Under the pieces are notes generated by a model. That model did not search any database, was not told the DNA's origin, and was given only the letters and a program-made list of their open reading frames with translations. A stretch of DNA of 15,257 nt. It comes from Sulfurimonas sp. Lineage in GTDB: Bacteria; Campylobacterota; Campylobacteria; Campylobacterales; Sulfurimonadaceae. Where the stretch lies: the NCBI GenBank assembly GCA_027083475.1, contig JALWON010000315.1, positions 1 through 15,257 of the forward strand, read 5' to 3'. This document shows, piece by piece, positions 1 to 9,626 of the stretch. Both the position numbers and the translations under genes were made by a program. Each line of letters begins with the position of its first letter. Position 1 is the first letter of the stretch.

Positions 1-2955
1 ATCTTTGTGAATCAACTTTTCTTTGATCCTGAACGTTATGACTTAACGCAAGTTGGTCGTATGAAAATGAATCATAAACTTGGACTTACTATTCCTGAAT
101 ATGTCACTGTTTTAACACATGAAGATATTATTGAATCTGTAAAATATGTGATTAAAGTGAAAAATGGGCAAGGGCATATTGATGATAGAGATCACTTAGG
201 AAATCGCCGTATCCGTTCTATTGGTGAGCTTTTAGGCAATGAGTTACACAATGGTCTGGTTAAAATGCAAAAAGCGATTCGTGATAAACTCTCTACAATG
301 AGTGGACCAATGACAGAGCTTATGCCGCATGATTTGATCAACTCAAAAATGATTACTTCAACAATTATGGAGTTTTTCTCAGGCGGACAACTCTCTCAGT
401 TTATGGATCAAACAAATCCACTCTCAGAAGTAACACACAAACGCCGTCTTTCAGCACTTGGTGAAGGTGGTCTTGTCAAAGAGCGTGCTGGTTTTGAGGT
501 GCGGGATGTTCACCCAACACATTATGGTCGTATCTGTCCAATTGAGACTCCAGAGGGTCAAAATATTGGTTTGATTAATACACTTGCAACATATTCAAAA
601 GTGAATGAACATGGCTTTATTGAAGCACCGTATAGATTGATGAAAGATGGAAAAATTACTTCTGAAGTCGTCTACTTGACAGCAACACAAGAAGAGGGTG
701 TTATGATTGCAGCTGCTTCAAATAAGATTGATAGTGAAGGGAATTATGTTGAAGAGTTAATTGCTGTTCGTCAAGATGGTGAGATTATCTTACGCCCTTC
801 AACAGATTGTGAGTATGCAGACCTTTCTTCTCATATGGTTGTTGGTGTTGCTGCTTCACTCATTCCTTTCCTTGAGCATGATGATGCCAACCGTGCCCTT
901 ATGGGATCAAACATGCAGCGTCAAGCTGTGCCACTTTTACGTGTGAATGCACCGATGGTTGGAACAGGTGTTGAAAAACTTGTTGCTCGTGATTCTTGGG
1001 AATGTGTGAAAGCAAAACGTTCAGGAACAATTGAAAAAGTAGATGGCAAGCATATCTATGTTATGGGTGAAGATGATGGTGAAATCTATATAGATTATTA
1101 TCCATTACAAAAAAACCTTAGAACAAATCAAAATACTTCATTTACGCAAAAACCAATTGTAAAAGTTGGAGAAAAAGTAAGTAAGGGACAAATCATTGCA
1201 GATGGTCCAAATATGGATCAAGGCGAACTTGCTCTTGGTGTGAACGCAATGGTTGCGTTTATGCCTTGGAATGGATACAACTATGAAGATGCGATTGTTA
1301 TTTCTGAACGTCTTATCCGCAAAGACTCTTTTACATCTGTGCATGTGTATGAAAAAGAGATAGAAGCACGTGAACTCAAACATGGTGTTGAAGAGATTAC
1401 ACGTGATATTCCAAATGTACGTGATGATGAACTTTCTCACCTTGATGAATCAGGAATCGTTAAAATCGGTACAAAAGTAAGCGGTGGTATGATTTTAGTT
1501 GGAAAAGTTTCTCCAAAGGGAGAAGTAAAACCTACTCCAGAAGAACGTTTATTACGTGCTATTTTTGGTGAAAAAGCTGGACATGTTGTAAACAAATCAC
1601 TCTACTGCCCACCATCTATGGAAGGGGTTGTTGTTGATATTAAAATCTTTACAAAAAAAGGCTACGACAAAGATCCGCGTGCTTTAGAACTTGAAAAAGA
1701 GGAGTCTGATCACTTAGAGCGTGAGCACTATGATAGACTCTTAATGATTGATAAAGAAGAGATGCTTCGTATCACAAAACTTTTAACACGTGAGCCACTT
1801 TTAGCAGATATTAAAGTTGGTGAGAACGAGTATAAAGCAGGTGATATTATCAATGGAGAAGATTTAGTGAATGTGAATCGTTTTGCGATGAATGCGATTG
1901 TAAAATCATTCTCAGAAGAGGTGCAAGCTGAGTACACAAAAACAAAAAATTATTTCCAAAAAGAGAAGCGTGTTTTTAGAGATGAACATGAAGAAAAACT
2001 TACTATTTTAGAAAAAGATGACATTCTACCAAATGGTGTTGTCAAGTATGTAAAAGTCTACATTGCTACAAAACGCCAACTCAAAGTTGGAGATAAAATG
2101 GCAGGGCGTCACGGAAACAAGGGTATCGTTTCTATCATTGTTCCTGAAGTAGATATGCCATATATGGAAGATGGACGCTCAGTAGATGTTTGTCTCAATC
2201 CTCTAGGGGTTCCTTCACGTATGAATATTGGGCAGGTTTTAGAGATGCACCTTGGTATGGCAGGACGTGAACTTGGAAACCAAATTCAAGAGCAGTTTGA
2301 TACAAAACAAAAAGATTTTATTGATACACTCAGAGCAAAAATGATTGCTATTGCTGATGTAGCAGGGCTGATGAATGCGGGTGAAGTGATTGGTAAAATG
2401 AGTGATGATGAATTCTTAAAATATGCAAGAGATTGGGCAAAAGGCGGGGTGCGTTTTGCAACACCTATCTTTGAAGGTGTCAATGCAGGGGAGTTTGAAA
2501 AACTCTATGAACTTGCAAAAATGGATGCTGATGGGAAAGTGGTACTTTATGATGGAAAAACAGGTGAAAAAATAAAAGAGCGTGTGAATGTAGGGTATAT
2601 GTATATTCTCAAACTCCACCACCTTGTTGATGAAAAAATCCATGCACGTTCTACTGGACCATACTCTTTAGTAACGCAACAACCAGTTGGTGGTAAAGCA
2701 CTCTTTGGTGGACAAAGATTTGGGGAAATGGAAGTATGGGCACTAGAGGCTTATGGTGCTTCTGCAGTACTCAAAGAGATGCTGACTATCAAATCTGATG
2801 ATGTTGATGGACGTGTACGCGCATATAAAGCAATCACAAAAGGTGAGTTGATACCAGAATCAGGTATCCCTGAAACACTCTTTGTATTAACAAAAGAGTT
2901 ACAATCATTAGCACTTGATGTAGAGATTATGGACGAGGTGGAAGACGATGAGTAA
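1..2955 (+). CDS. rpoB: RNA polymerase beta subunit, 5'-truncated by window edge
   Basis: Beta subunit of DNA-directed RNA polymerase, which forms one side of the active-site cleft and holds the rifampicin pocket. The frame is open from base 1, so the GTG at base 7 is not a start. Alignment from memory puts the first residues near E. coli position 390, so about the first 390 residues are missing. Visible landmarks in order are the rifampicin region (388-459), with D at 406-408, H at 436-438 and S at 451-453 matching E. coli D516, H526 and S531 (sensitive type); the NYEDA active-site segment near 1280; the KMAGRHGNKG segment, with catalytic-region lysines at 2095 and 2119; and the C-terminal GGQRFGEMEVWALEAYGA clamp segment near 2710-2765. 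The end overlaps rpoC by 8 bases. Identification is certain. Confidence 0.98.
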   Translation: MFVNQLFFDPERYDLTQVGRMKMNHKLGLTIPEYVTVLTHEDIIESVKYVIKVKNGQGHIDDRDHLGNRRIRSIGELLGNELHNGLVKMQKAIRDKLSTMSGPMTELMPHDLINSKMITSTIMEFFSGGQLSQFMDQTNPLSEVTHKRRLSALGEGGLVKERAGFEVRDVHPTHYGRICPIETPEGQNIGLINTLATYSKVNEHGFIEAPYRLMKDGKITSEVVYLTATQEEGVMIAAASNKIDSEGNYVEELIAVRQDGEIILRPSTDCEYADLSSHMVVGVAASLIPFLEHDDANRALMGSNMQRQAVPLLRVNAPMVGTGVEKLVARDSWECVKAKRSGTIEKVDGKHIYVMGEDDGEIYIDYYPLQKNLRTNQNTSFTQKPIVKVGEKVSKGQIIADGPNMDQGELALGVNAMVAFMPWNGYNYEDAIVISERLIRKDSFTSVHVYEKEIEARELKHGVEEITRDIPNVRDDELSHLDESGIVKIGTKVSGGMILVGKVSPKGEVKPTPEERLLRAIFGEKAGHVVNKSLYCPPSMEGVVVDIKIFTKKGYDKDPRALELEKEESDHLEREHYDRLLMIDKEEMLRITKLLTREPLLADIKVGENEYKAGDIINGEDLVNVNRFAMNAIVKSFSEEVQAEYTKTKNYFQKEKRVFRDEHEEKLTILEKDDILPNGVVKYVKVYIATKRQLKVGDKMAGRHGNKGIVSIIVPEVDMPYMEDGRSVDVCLNPLGVPSRMNIGQVLEMHLGMAGRELGNQIQEQFDTKQKDFIDTLRAKMIAIADVAGLMNAGEVIGKMSDDEFLKYARDWAKGGVRFATPIFEGVNAGEFEKLYELAKMDADGKVVLYDGKTGEKIKERVNVGYMYILKLHHLVDEKIHARSTGPYSLVTQQPVGGKALFGGQRFGEMEVWALEAYGASAVLKEMLTIKSDDVDGRVRAYKAITKGELIPESGIPETLFVLTKELQSLALDVEIMDEVEDDE
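2935..2938 (+). promoter_or_regulatory. Ribosome binding site for rpoC inside rpoB
   Basis: GAGG lies 9 bases before the rpoC ATG at 2948, within the last codons of rpoB. It supports this start over others and fits coupled translation of beta and beta'. Confidence 0.6.
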
Positions 2956-5900
2956 ATTAGTACCAGTAGAAGTTACTGAAGAGAAAAGACCAACAGATAT
3001 AAAACAACTTCAATTCCGTTTAGCATCACCTGAAAAGGTTATGTCTTGGAGTCATGGGGAAGTAAAAAAACCTGAAACAATCAACTACCGTACACTAAAG
3101 CCTGAACGCGATGGACTTTTTTGTGCAAAAATCTTTGGACCTGTAAGAGATTATGAGTGTCTTTGTGGTAAATACAAAAAGATGCGTTACAAGGGTGTTG
3201 TGTGTGAAAAATGTGGTGTTGAAGTAACATCGACGAAAGTTCGCCGTACACGTATGGGGCACATTGAACTTGTAACACCTGTGGCGCATATTTGGTATGT
3301 TTCTTCATTACCATCTCGTATAGGAACATTGCTTGGTATTAAAATGAAAGACCTTGAGCGTGTACTCTACTATGAAGCATACATTGTTGAATCAGGTGGA
3401 GAAGCGTACTATGATGCTGAGGCAAAAACACCAGTATTGCAATATGATGTTTTAAATGAAGAGCAGTACAGAACATTAGTACAACGTTTTGGAGAGCTTG
3501 GGTTTAAAGCGCGTATGGGTGGAGAGGTCATTCGTGATTTACTTGATTCCATTGATTTAGTTGATCTCTTTACGACTCTCAAAGAGGCACTTGGTGAGAC
3601 AAAATCAGTTGCAAAACAAAAAACAATTAACAAACGTCTCAAAGTTATTGAGTCTTTTTTAAATAGCGGGAATAATCCTGCTTGGATGATGCTCACAGTA
3701 CTTCCAGTGTTGCCACCAGATTTACGTCCACTTGTTTCTCTTGATGGTGGGAAGTTTGCGGTTTCAGATGTGAATGATTTGTATCGTCGTGTGATTAACC
3801 GTAACCAACGTTTAAAACGTCTTGTAGAGCTTGAAGCACCAGAGATTATTGTTCGTAATGAAAAACGTATGTTGCAAGAGTCTGTAGATGCACTTTTTGA
3901 CAATGGTCGTCGTGCAAACGCAGTGAAGGGAGCGAATAAGCGTCCTTTAAAATCACTTTCTGAGATTATCAAAGGAAAACAAGGGCGTTTCCGTCAAAAT
4001 CTTCTTGGAAAACGTGTTGATTTCTCGGGACGTTCTGTCATTGTTGTGGGACCATCTTTAAAAATGGATGAGTGTGGGCTTCCAAAGAAAATGGCTTTAG
4101 AGCTTTTTAAACCGCACTTGATTGCAAAACTTGAAGAAAAAGGGTATGCAACCACAGTCAAAGCTGCAAAGAAAATGATTGAAGATAAAACAAACGAAGT
4201 TTGGGAATCTTTAGCAGAGATTGTTGATGGGTATCCAATTATGCTCAACCGTGCACCAACACTGCATAAACTCTCTATTCAAGCATTCCACCCAAAACTG
4301 ATTGATGGCAAAGCAATTCAATTGCATCCTCTCGTTTGTGCTGCGTTTAATGCCGATTTTGATGGGGATCAGATGGCGGTGCATGTACCTTTATCTTCTG
4401 CTGCTATTGCAGAGGCAAAAGTATTGATGCTCGCTTCTATGAACATCTTGCTTCCTGCATCAGGAAAAGCAATCGCTACTCCTTCGCAGGATATGGTTCT
4501 TGGAATCTACTATACTTCTTTAGAAAAAAATGGTGTGAAGGGAAGTAATAAACTTTTTGCTAACATTGATGAGATTAAAATTGCATTAGAGCATGGTGCT
4601 TTAGATATGCATGCAAAGGTAAGAACACGTGTTGATGGTCGTATCATTCATACAACAGCGGGTCGTCTTCTTATTAAAGATATTTTACCTGATTTTGTTC
4701 CTGTTGAATTATGGAATAAAGTGATGAAGAAAAAAGCAATCAATACCATTGTTGATTATGTGCAAAAACATGGTGGTATTGGTGTGACTGCAAGCTTTCT
4801 TGACAACTTGAAAAACTTAGGTTTTAAACAAGCAACACAAGCAGGTGTCTCAATTTCAGCAGATGATATTCGTGTGCCTGATATGAAAGTAGAAAAAATC
4901 ATTGATAGTAAATCACGTGTTATTGATATTCAAAAACAATTTGAAGCAGGTCTTTTAACAGAACAAGAGCGTTACAATAAAATTATTGATGTTTGGACAG
5001 ATACAAACAATACATTGGCATCTGAGATGATGCAACTTGTTGAGAGTGATAAAGATGGTTTTAACTCTATTCATATGATGGCAGACTCTGGAGCTCGTGG
5101 TTCAGCGGCACAAATTCGTCAGCTTGCAGGGATGCGTGGATTGATGGCAAAACCAAGTGGCGATATTATTGAGACACCAATTACCTCAAACTTTAAAGAG
5201 GGTCTCAATGTCATTGAGTACTTTATTTCAACACACGGTGCACGTAAAGGTCTTGCCGATACAGCACTTAAAACAGCAAATGCAGGGTATCTAACTCGTA
5301 AACTTGTGGATGTTGCCCAAAATGTGAAAATTGTTGAACATGATTGTCATACTCATGAAGGAATAGAGATTTCTGATATTCAAGATCAAAATACCTTGAT
5401 TGAATCTTTAGAAGACAGACTCAATGGTCGCGTCCTTGCAGAAGATGTTATTGACCCAATTTCTAATGAAATTTTGTATGCTGAGGGAACACTGCTTGAT
5501 GAAGTTTCAGCAAAAGTTATTGCAGAAGCAGGAATTAAAACAGCACATATTAGAACACCAACTACATGTAAAAGTGAAGATGGTGTCTGTGCCTTATGTT
5601 ATGGTGTGAACCTTGCAACCGGTCATATTGTTCGTCCAGGTGAAGCTATTGGTATTGTTGCTGCACAATCAATCGGGGAACCAGGGACACAGCTCACATT
5701 ACGTACATTCCACGTTGGGGGAACTGCAAGCTCAACTGCACAAGAGCGTCAAGTTGTTGCAGATAGAGAAGGGTTTATCCGTTACTATAACCTCAAAACA
5801 TACGCTTCTAAAGAGGGCAAAAATATTGTTGCCAACAGACGAAACGCAGCAGTACTCCTTGTAGAGCCAAAAATAAAAGCACTCTTTGCAGGAAAAGTTG

Positions 5901-7468
5901 AAGTACAAACTGTTCACGATGAAGTTGTTGTGAGTTTGGTAGGTGAAGAGGAGACTGTACGTTACTCTTTAAGAAAACATGAAATTGCAAAACCAAATGA
6001 ACTTGCCGGTGTGAGTGGACAAGTAGAAGGGAAGTACTATCTTCCTTATGAAAATGGCACACAAGTTGCAGCAGAAGACTCTATTGTTGAGAGTATTAAA
6101 GATGCATGGAATGTACCATCTCGTGTGCCTTATGCTTCAGAACTTTTAGTAGATAATGGGGCTCCTGTAACACAAAAAATTGTTGCAAAAGAAGCGGGAA
6201 CGGTGAAGTACTTCTTGTTAAAAGGTGATTATTTAGAAAGAATTGAAGGACTTGAAGCGGGTTACAGTGTCAATGAAAAAGGACTTTTTGCTGCGGTTAT
6301 TGATGCTAACAATCGTGAAGCAGTACGTCACTATATCGCACGTGGTTCTGTGCTTGTTCTGAGCGATAATGAAATGATTGAAGCAGGTGCACTCATTGCA
6401 AAACCAGCGAGTGATGAATCTGTAGTCATAGCAGAGTGGGATCCATACTCGAACCCTATTATTTCTGAATCAAATGGTACAGTGAGTTATGAAGATATTA
6501 TCATCGGAACAACGGCTAGCGAGCAACTTGATGAACTCACAGGGAAATCTCGTTTGATGATTAATGAGCATATTTCATCTGAGTATAAACCAGCTGTTGT
6601 GTTAGCAACTGAAAATGGTGAAATTTTACGTTATGCGATTGAGCCAAAATCATCTATTTATGTAGCAGATGGTGCAACAGTGAAAATTGCAGATATTATT
6701 GCCAAAACACCAAAAGCATTGCAAAAATCATCAGATATTACGGGTGGTTTACCTCGTGTATCTGAACTCTTTGAGGGGCGTCGTCCAAAGGCAACAGCCC
6801 TTATTTCTGAGATTGATGGTGTGGTGAGTTTTGGTAAAATGCTGCGTGGAAAAGTACGAATTATTATTACAAGTGCAGACCATGGACTTGTAAAAGAGTA
6901 CTTTGTCGATAAGTCGCATGAGCCGGTTGTGAGTGCGGGTGACTTCGTTCATGCAGGTGAGCGACTCACTACGGGTATTTTATCATCGCATGAGTTATTG
7001 CGTATTATGGGTGTGAAAGCACTCTATAACTACCTTGTTTCTGAAGTACAACAAGTCTACCGTTCTCAAGGGGTAAACATTGCCGATAAGCATATTGAAG
7101 TTATTTTCACGCAAATGTTACGTCAAATTAAAATTGTCAAATCTGGTGATACAAAATTTATTGAAGGTGATTTAGTTTCTAAAGCAAAATTTGCTGCAGA
7201 AAATGCAAAAATTACACGTCTTGGTGGTCGTCCAGCGATTGCTGAGCCTTTCCTTGTGGGTATTACAAGAGCGGCAGTATCTGCAGATAGTATTATTTCA
7301 GCGGCATCTTTCCAAGATACAACAAAAGTCTTGACAGAAGCAGCCGTTTCTGCAAAAGTAGATAATTTAGACAACTTAAAAGAGAATGTTATTATTGGTC
7401 GTACAATTCCTGTTGGAACAGGTATTTATAAAAACCAAGATGTCGTTTTCGAATCTGAAGAAGAGTAA
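2948..7468 (+). CDS. rpoC: RNA polymerase beta' subunit
   Basis: Largest subunit of RNA polymerase, carrying the catalytic Mg site. The N-terminal zinc site has Cys 71, 73, 86 and 89. The catalytic NADFDGD motif is at residues 468-474. The bridge helix/trigger loop region starts near residue 712 (ADSGARGSAAQIRQLAGMRG). The second zinc site is Cys 800, 874, 881 and 884, with the same spacing as E. coli 814/888/895/898. FHVGG is at 921-925, and the conserved block GGLPRVSELFEGRRPK begins at 1266. Between those last two lies an insertion of about 340 residues at the SI3 position, larger than the roughly 190-residue E. coli SI3, which accounts for the total of 1506 residues against 1407. The start ATG overlaps the rpoB stop and has a ribosome binding site. 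The usual str-operon genes (rpsL, rpsG, fusA) do not follow here. Confidence 0.98.
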   Translation: MSKLVPVEVTEEKRPTDIKQLQFRLASPEKVMSWSHGEVKKPETINYRTLKPERDGLFCAKIFGPVRDYECLCGKYKKMRYKGVVCEKCGVEVTSTKVRRTRMGHIELVTPVAHIWYVSSLPSRIGTLLGIKMKDLERVLYYEAYIVESGGEAYYDAEAKTPVLQYDVLNEEQYRTLVQRFGELGFKARMGGEVIRDLLDSIDLVDLFTTLKEALGETKSVAKQKTINKRLKVIESFLNSGNNPAWMMLTVLPVLPPDLRPLVSLDGGKFAVSDVNDLYRRVINRNQRLKRLVELEAPEIIVRNEKRMLQESVDALFDNGRRANAVKGANKRPLKSLSEIIKGKQGRFRQNLLGKRVDFSGRSVIVVGPSLKMDECGLPKKMALELFKPHLIAKLEEKGYATTVKAAKKMIEDKTNEVWESLAEIVDGYPIMLNRAPTLHKLSIQAFHPKLIDGKAIQLHPLVCAAFNADFDGDQMAVHVPLSSAAIAEAKVLMLASMNILLPASGKAIATPSQDMVLGIYYTSLEKNGVKGSNKLFANIDEIKIALEHGALDMHAKVRTRVDGRIIHTTAGRLLIKDILPDFVPVELWNKVMKKKAINTIVDYVQKHGGIGVTASFLDNLKNLGFKQATQAGVSISADDIRVPDMKVEKIIDSKSRVIDIQKQFEAGLLTEQERYNKIIDVWTDTNNTLASEMMQLVESDKDGFNSIHMMADSGARGSAAQIRQLAGMRGLMAKPSGDIIETPITSNFKEGLNVIEYFISTHGARKGLADTALKTANAGYLTRKLVDVAQNVKIVEHDCHTHEGIEISDIQDQNTLIESLEDRLNGRVLAEDVIDPISNEILYAEGTLLDEVSAKVIAEAGIKTAHIRTPTTCKSEDGVCALCYGVNLATGHIVRPGEAIGIVAAQSIGEPGTQLTLRTFHVGGTASSTAQERQVVADREGFIRYYNLKTYASKEGKNIVANRRNAAVLLVEPKIKALFAGKVEVQTVHDEVVVSLVGEEETVRYSLRKHEIAKPNELAGVSGQVEGKYYLPYENGTQVAAEDSIVESIKDAWNVPSRVPYASELLVDNGAPVTQKIVAKEAGTVKYFLLKGDYLERIEGLEAGYSVNEKGLFAAVIDANNREAVRHYIARGSVLVLSDNEMIEAGALIAKPASDESVVIAEWDPYSNPIISESNGTVSYEDIIIGTTASEQLDELTGKSRLMINEHISSEYKPAVVLATENGEILRYAIEPKSSIYVADGATVKIADIIAKTPKALQKSSDITGGLPRVSELFEGRRPKATALISEIDGVVSFGKMLRGKVRIIITSADHGLVKEYFVDKSHEPVVSAGDFVHAGERLTTGILSSHELLRIMGVKALYNYLVSEVQQVYRSQGVNIADKHIEVIFTQMLRQIKIVKSGDTKFIEGDLVSKAKFAAENAKITRLGGRPAIAEPFLVGITRAAVSADSIISAASFQDTTKVLTEAAVSAKVDNLDNLKENVIIGRTIPVGTGIYKNQDVVFESEEE

Positions 7469-7483
7469 ACGACTTCTCTCTTT

Positions 7484-7503
7484 CTAAGCCATTTTTGGCT
7501 TGG
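7484..7503 (+). terminator. Hairpin after rpoC, possible weak terminator
   Basis: AAGCCA and TGGCTT form a perfect 6-bp stem (7486-7491 with 7496-7501) around a TTTT loop. One wobble and one C-G pair extend it to 8 bp. It begins 15 bases after the rpoC stop. No T-run follows on either strand, so it is not a classical intrinsic terminator. It could be a weak terminator or a 3'-end stabiliser for the rpoBC transcript. Confidence 0.35.
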
Positions 7504-7537
7504 AAAATCCTCATAAAAACTTTCCCTCAAATAACTA

Positions 7538-7546
7538 TGCTATAAT
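7538..7546 (+). promoter_or_regulatory. Extended -10 promoter for the helicase-truB-csrA-ispE operon
   Basis: TGCTATAAT matches the extended -10 consensus (TGN then TATAAT at 7541-7546) exactly. No TTGACA-like -35 is seen at 16-18 bases upstream, which fits housekeeping promoters of Campylobacterota, known for strong -10 boxes and AT-rich periodic upstream DNA. Transcription should start near 7552-7555, giving a leader of about 25 bases before the helicase ATG at 7578. It sits in the only intergenic gap of the window. Confidence 0.7.
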
Positions 7547-7577
7547 ATAATTCATAAGCAAGTACTAGGCAAAAAGA

Positions 7578-9626
7578 ATGGAAAAAATATTTGGCAAATT
7601 AAATGATTCACAAGCAGAGGCAGTCAAACAAACTGAGGGGCCTGTGCTTATTTTAGCAGGTGCAGGCAGTGGGAAAACAACGACAATTATCTCACGTTTG
7701 GCATATCTGATAGAGGTTGTTGGGATTCCCGCATCCAATACCTTAACACTCACTTTTACCAACAAAGCTGCAAAAGAGATGAAAGAACGTTCTTTAGCAA
7801 TGATCGAAAATGTAGCCTACCCGCCATTACTCTGTACCTTCCATAAGTTTGGATTACTCTTTTTAAAATTCAATATCCATCTTTTAGGCCGCCAAAATAA
7901 TTTTGTTGTGATAGATACAGATGATAAAAAGCGAATTATTAAAAAGATAAACGCAGAGTTGCCCACTCCACTCATAGCAAGTGAAATTTCACGCTATAAA
8001 AATTCATTGATGACACCTGATGATGCCTATAAACAAGCAGAACTTTTTAATTATAAACAGATTGCTGAAATATATGCAAAGTATGAAGATTATTTACATG
8101 AAAATAATCTTGTTGATTTTGATGATTTAATTGCCCTGACTTATAAACTTCTTGATGAAAACCCCGCATTAGCAGAAGCAACATCTCAAAAATATCAATA
8201 CATTATGATTGATGAGTATCAAGATACCAACGAGCTACAACTTAAACTCATTCAAAAACTCTGCACAAGCCATAAAAATATCTGTGTTGTTGGGGATGAT
8301 GATCAGAGTATATATGGCTGGAGGGGTGCGCATATACGTAACATTATGGAGTTTGATCAAGATTTCTTAGGTACACATGTTTTTAAACTTGAAGAAAATT
8401 ACCGTTCACGACCCCCTATCTTAAAAGTTGCCAATGCCCTCATAGAGCATAATCGTTCGCGTTTAGGAAAAAAGTTGATCCCTACTCGTGATGGTGGAGA
8501 AGATGTCACTATTATCAACTCCAATGATGAAAATGAAGAAGCAAGAAAAATTGCAGACAATATTAATAGACTTTTAAATCAGGGTGTGAAAGCGGAGGAT
8601 ATAGCTATTCTTTACCGTGTAAATGTTTTAAGCCGTTCTATTGAGGAGGGACTCAATCGTGCGGGCATTAACTATAAACTTGTAGGAGGATTGCGTTTTT
8701 ATGATAGAGCGGAAGTCAAAGATCTTATCTCTTACATCAGAGTTATTACCAATTTTCATGATGATTTTTCTCTCAAACGTATCATTAACAAGCCAAAACG
8801 CGGTCTTGGAAAAGCAAGTGTGGACAAAATAGAACTTGCTGCCCATGCAAATGAGACTTCACTATTTGAGTATATTAAAAATGTATCTGTTGCAGATTTG
8901 ACAGCTTTAGTGAAAAAGAAAAACAGTGCAACACTCAAAAAGTTTATTCACGATATTGAGGATATTGCTCAAATAGCAGAGGAATCTACCTATGAATTTA
9001 TTGATGTACTAGAAGATACATTCCATCTGAAAGATATTTATAAAGGGATGCAGGATGAAGCTGATAGAGTACTCAATATGGATGAATTTTACGGTCTTTT
9101 TCGTGATTTTGTAAAGAAGAATCCAGAAAATAGTTTAGATGAATTTTTAAATGAACTTACACTACAAAGTGATCAAGACCAAGTGGAGGGAGAGAGTATT
9201 TATATGATGAGTATTCATGCCTCTAAAGGATTGGAATTTTCTCATGTGTTTATTATAGGGATGGAAGAGGGATTTTTACCACTTATTGGTGATGGAAGTG
9301 ATCTTGAAGAGGAGCGGCGTTTGGGCTATGTCTCGATGACACGAGCGAAAGATAGTTTAACCCTCTCACATGCTGCTAGCCGTTTTTATAAAGGAAGAAG
9401 AAGTGATTTACAAAAGAGTCGCTTTTTTAATGAAGCAGGCTTGATGCAGGGTTCTTTAAAAGTGGAGAAAAATACAGCCTTTAAAAAGGGTGATTTAGTA
9501 CGTCACAAAATTTTTGGGACAGGACGCATTAGCGGTGTGAGTAAATCAGGGCGAGAGTTTAAACTGCAAATCAATTTTTCAGGAACTTCGCGCGATATTT
9601 TAGCATCCTTTATCGAGAAACTATGA
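7578..9626 (+). CDS. uvrD: UvrD/PcrA-type ATP-dependent DNA helicase
   Basis: Superfamily 1A 3'-5' helicase that unwinds DNA in repair and can strip proteins or stalled RNA polymerase from DNA. Motifs in order are Q motif LNDSQ (8-12), Walker A AGAGSGKT (27-34), Walker B IDEYQDT with D212/E213, motif III GDDDQSIYGWRG (239-250), motif IV region ENYRSR, motif V SIHASKGLEF (545-554) and motif VI YVSMTRAKD (584-592, Arg 589). Residues 635-682 (FKKGDLVRHKIFG...) match the Tudor-like C-terminal domain of UvrD/PcrA, which in other bacteria contacts RNA polymerase; this favours UvrD/PcrA over Rep, although Campylobacter homologues are often labelled rep. The start is preceded only by a weak AGG 8 bases upstream. 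The stop overlaps the truB start by 4 bases (ATGA). The 682-residue length is normal. Confidence 0.93.
   Translation: MEKIFGKLNDSQAEAVKQTEGPVLILAGAGSGKTTTIISRLAYLIEVVGIPASNTLTLTFTNKAAKEMKERSLAMIENVAYPPLLCTFHKFGLLFLKFNIHLLGRQNNFVVIDTDDKKRIIKKINAELPTPLIASEISRYKNSLMTPDDAYKQAELFNYKQIAEIYAKYEDYLHENNLVDFDDLIALTYKLLDENPALAEATSQKYQYIMIDEYQDTNELQLKLIQKLCTSHKNICVVGDDDQSIYGWRGAHIRNIMEFDQDFLGTHVFKLEENYRSRPPILKVANALIEHNRSRLGKKLIPTRDGGEDVTIINSNDENEEARKIADNINRLLNQGVKAEDIAILYRVNVLSRSIEEGLNRAGINYKLVGGLRFYDRAEVKDLISYIRVITNFHDDFSLKRIINKPKRGLGKASVDKIELAAHANETSLFEYIKNVSVADLTALVKKKNSATLKKFIHDIEDIAQIAEESTYEFIDVLEDTFHLKDIYKGMQDEADRVLNMDEFYGLFRDFVKKNPENSLDEFLNELTLQSDQDQVEGESIYMMSIHASKGLEFSHVFIIGMEEGFLPLIGDGSDLEEERRLGYVSMTRAKDSLTLSHAASRFYKGRRSDLQKSRFFNEAGLMQGSLKVEKNTAFKKGDLVRHKIFGTGRISGVSKSGREFKLQINFSGTSRDILASFIEKL

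Noticed and set aside
7..2955. rpoB starting at the GTG at base 7
   Set aside because: The frame is open to the window edge, and the protein begins in the middle of conserved beta-subunit sequence, so the gene is truncated by the window.
3409..3972. 187-codon reverse-strand ORF inside rpoC
   Set aside because: It is low-complexity Ser/Phe-rich sequence with no recognisable domain, lying antisense to strongly conserved rpoC. It is a shadow frame.
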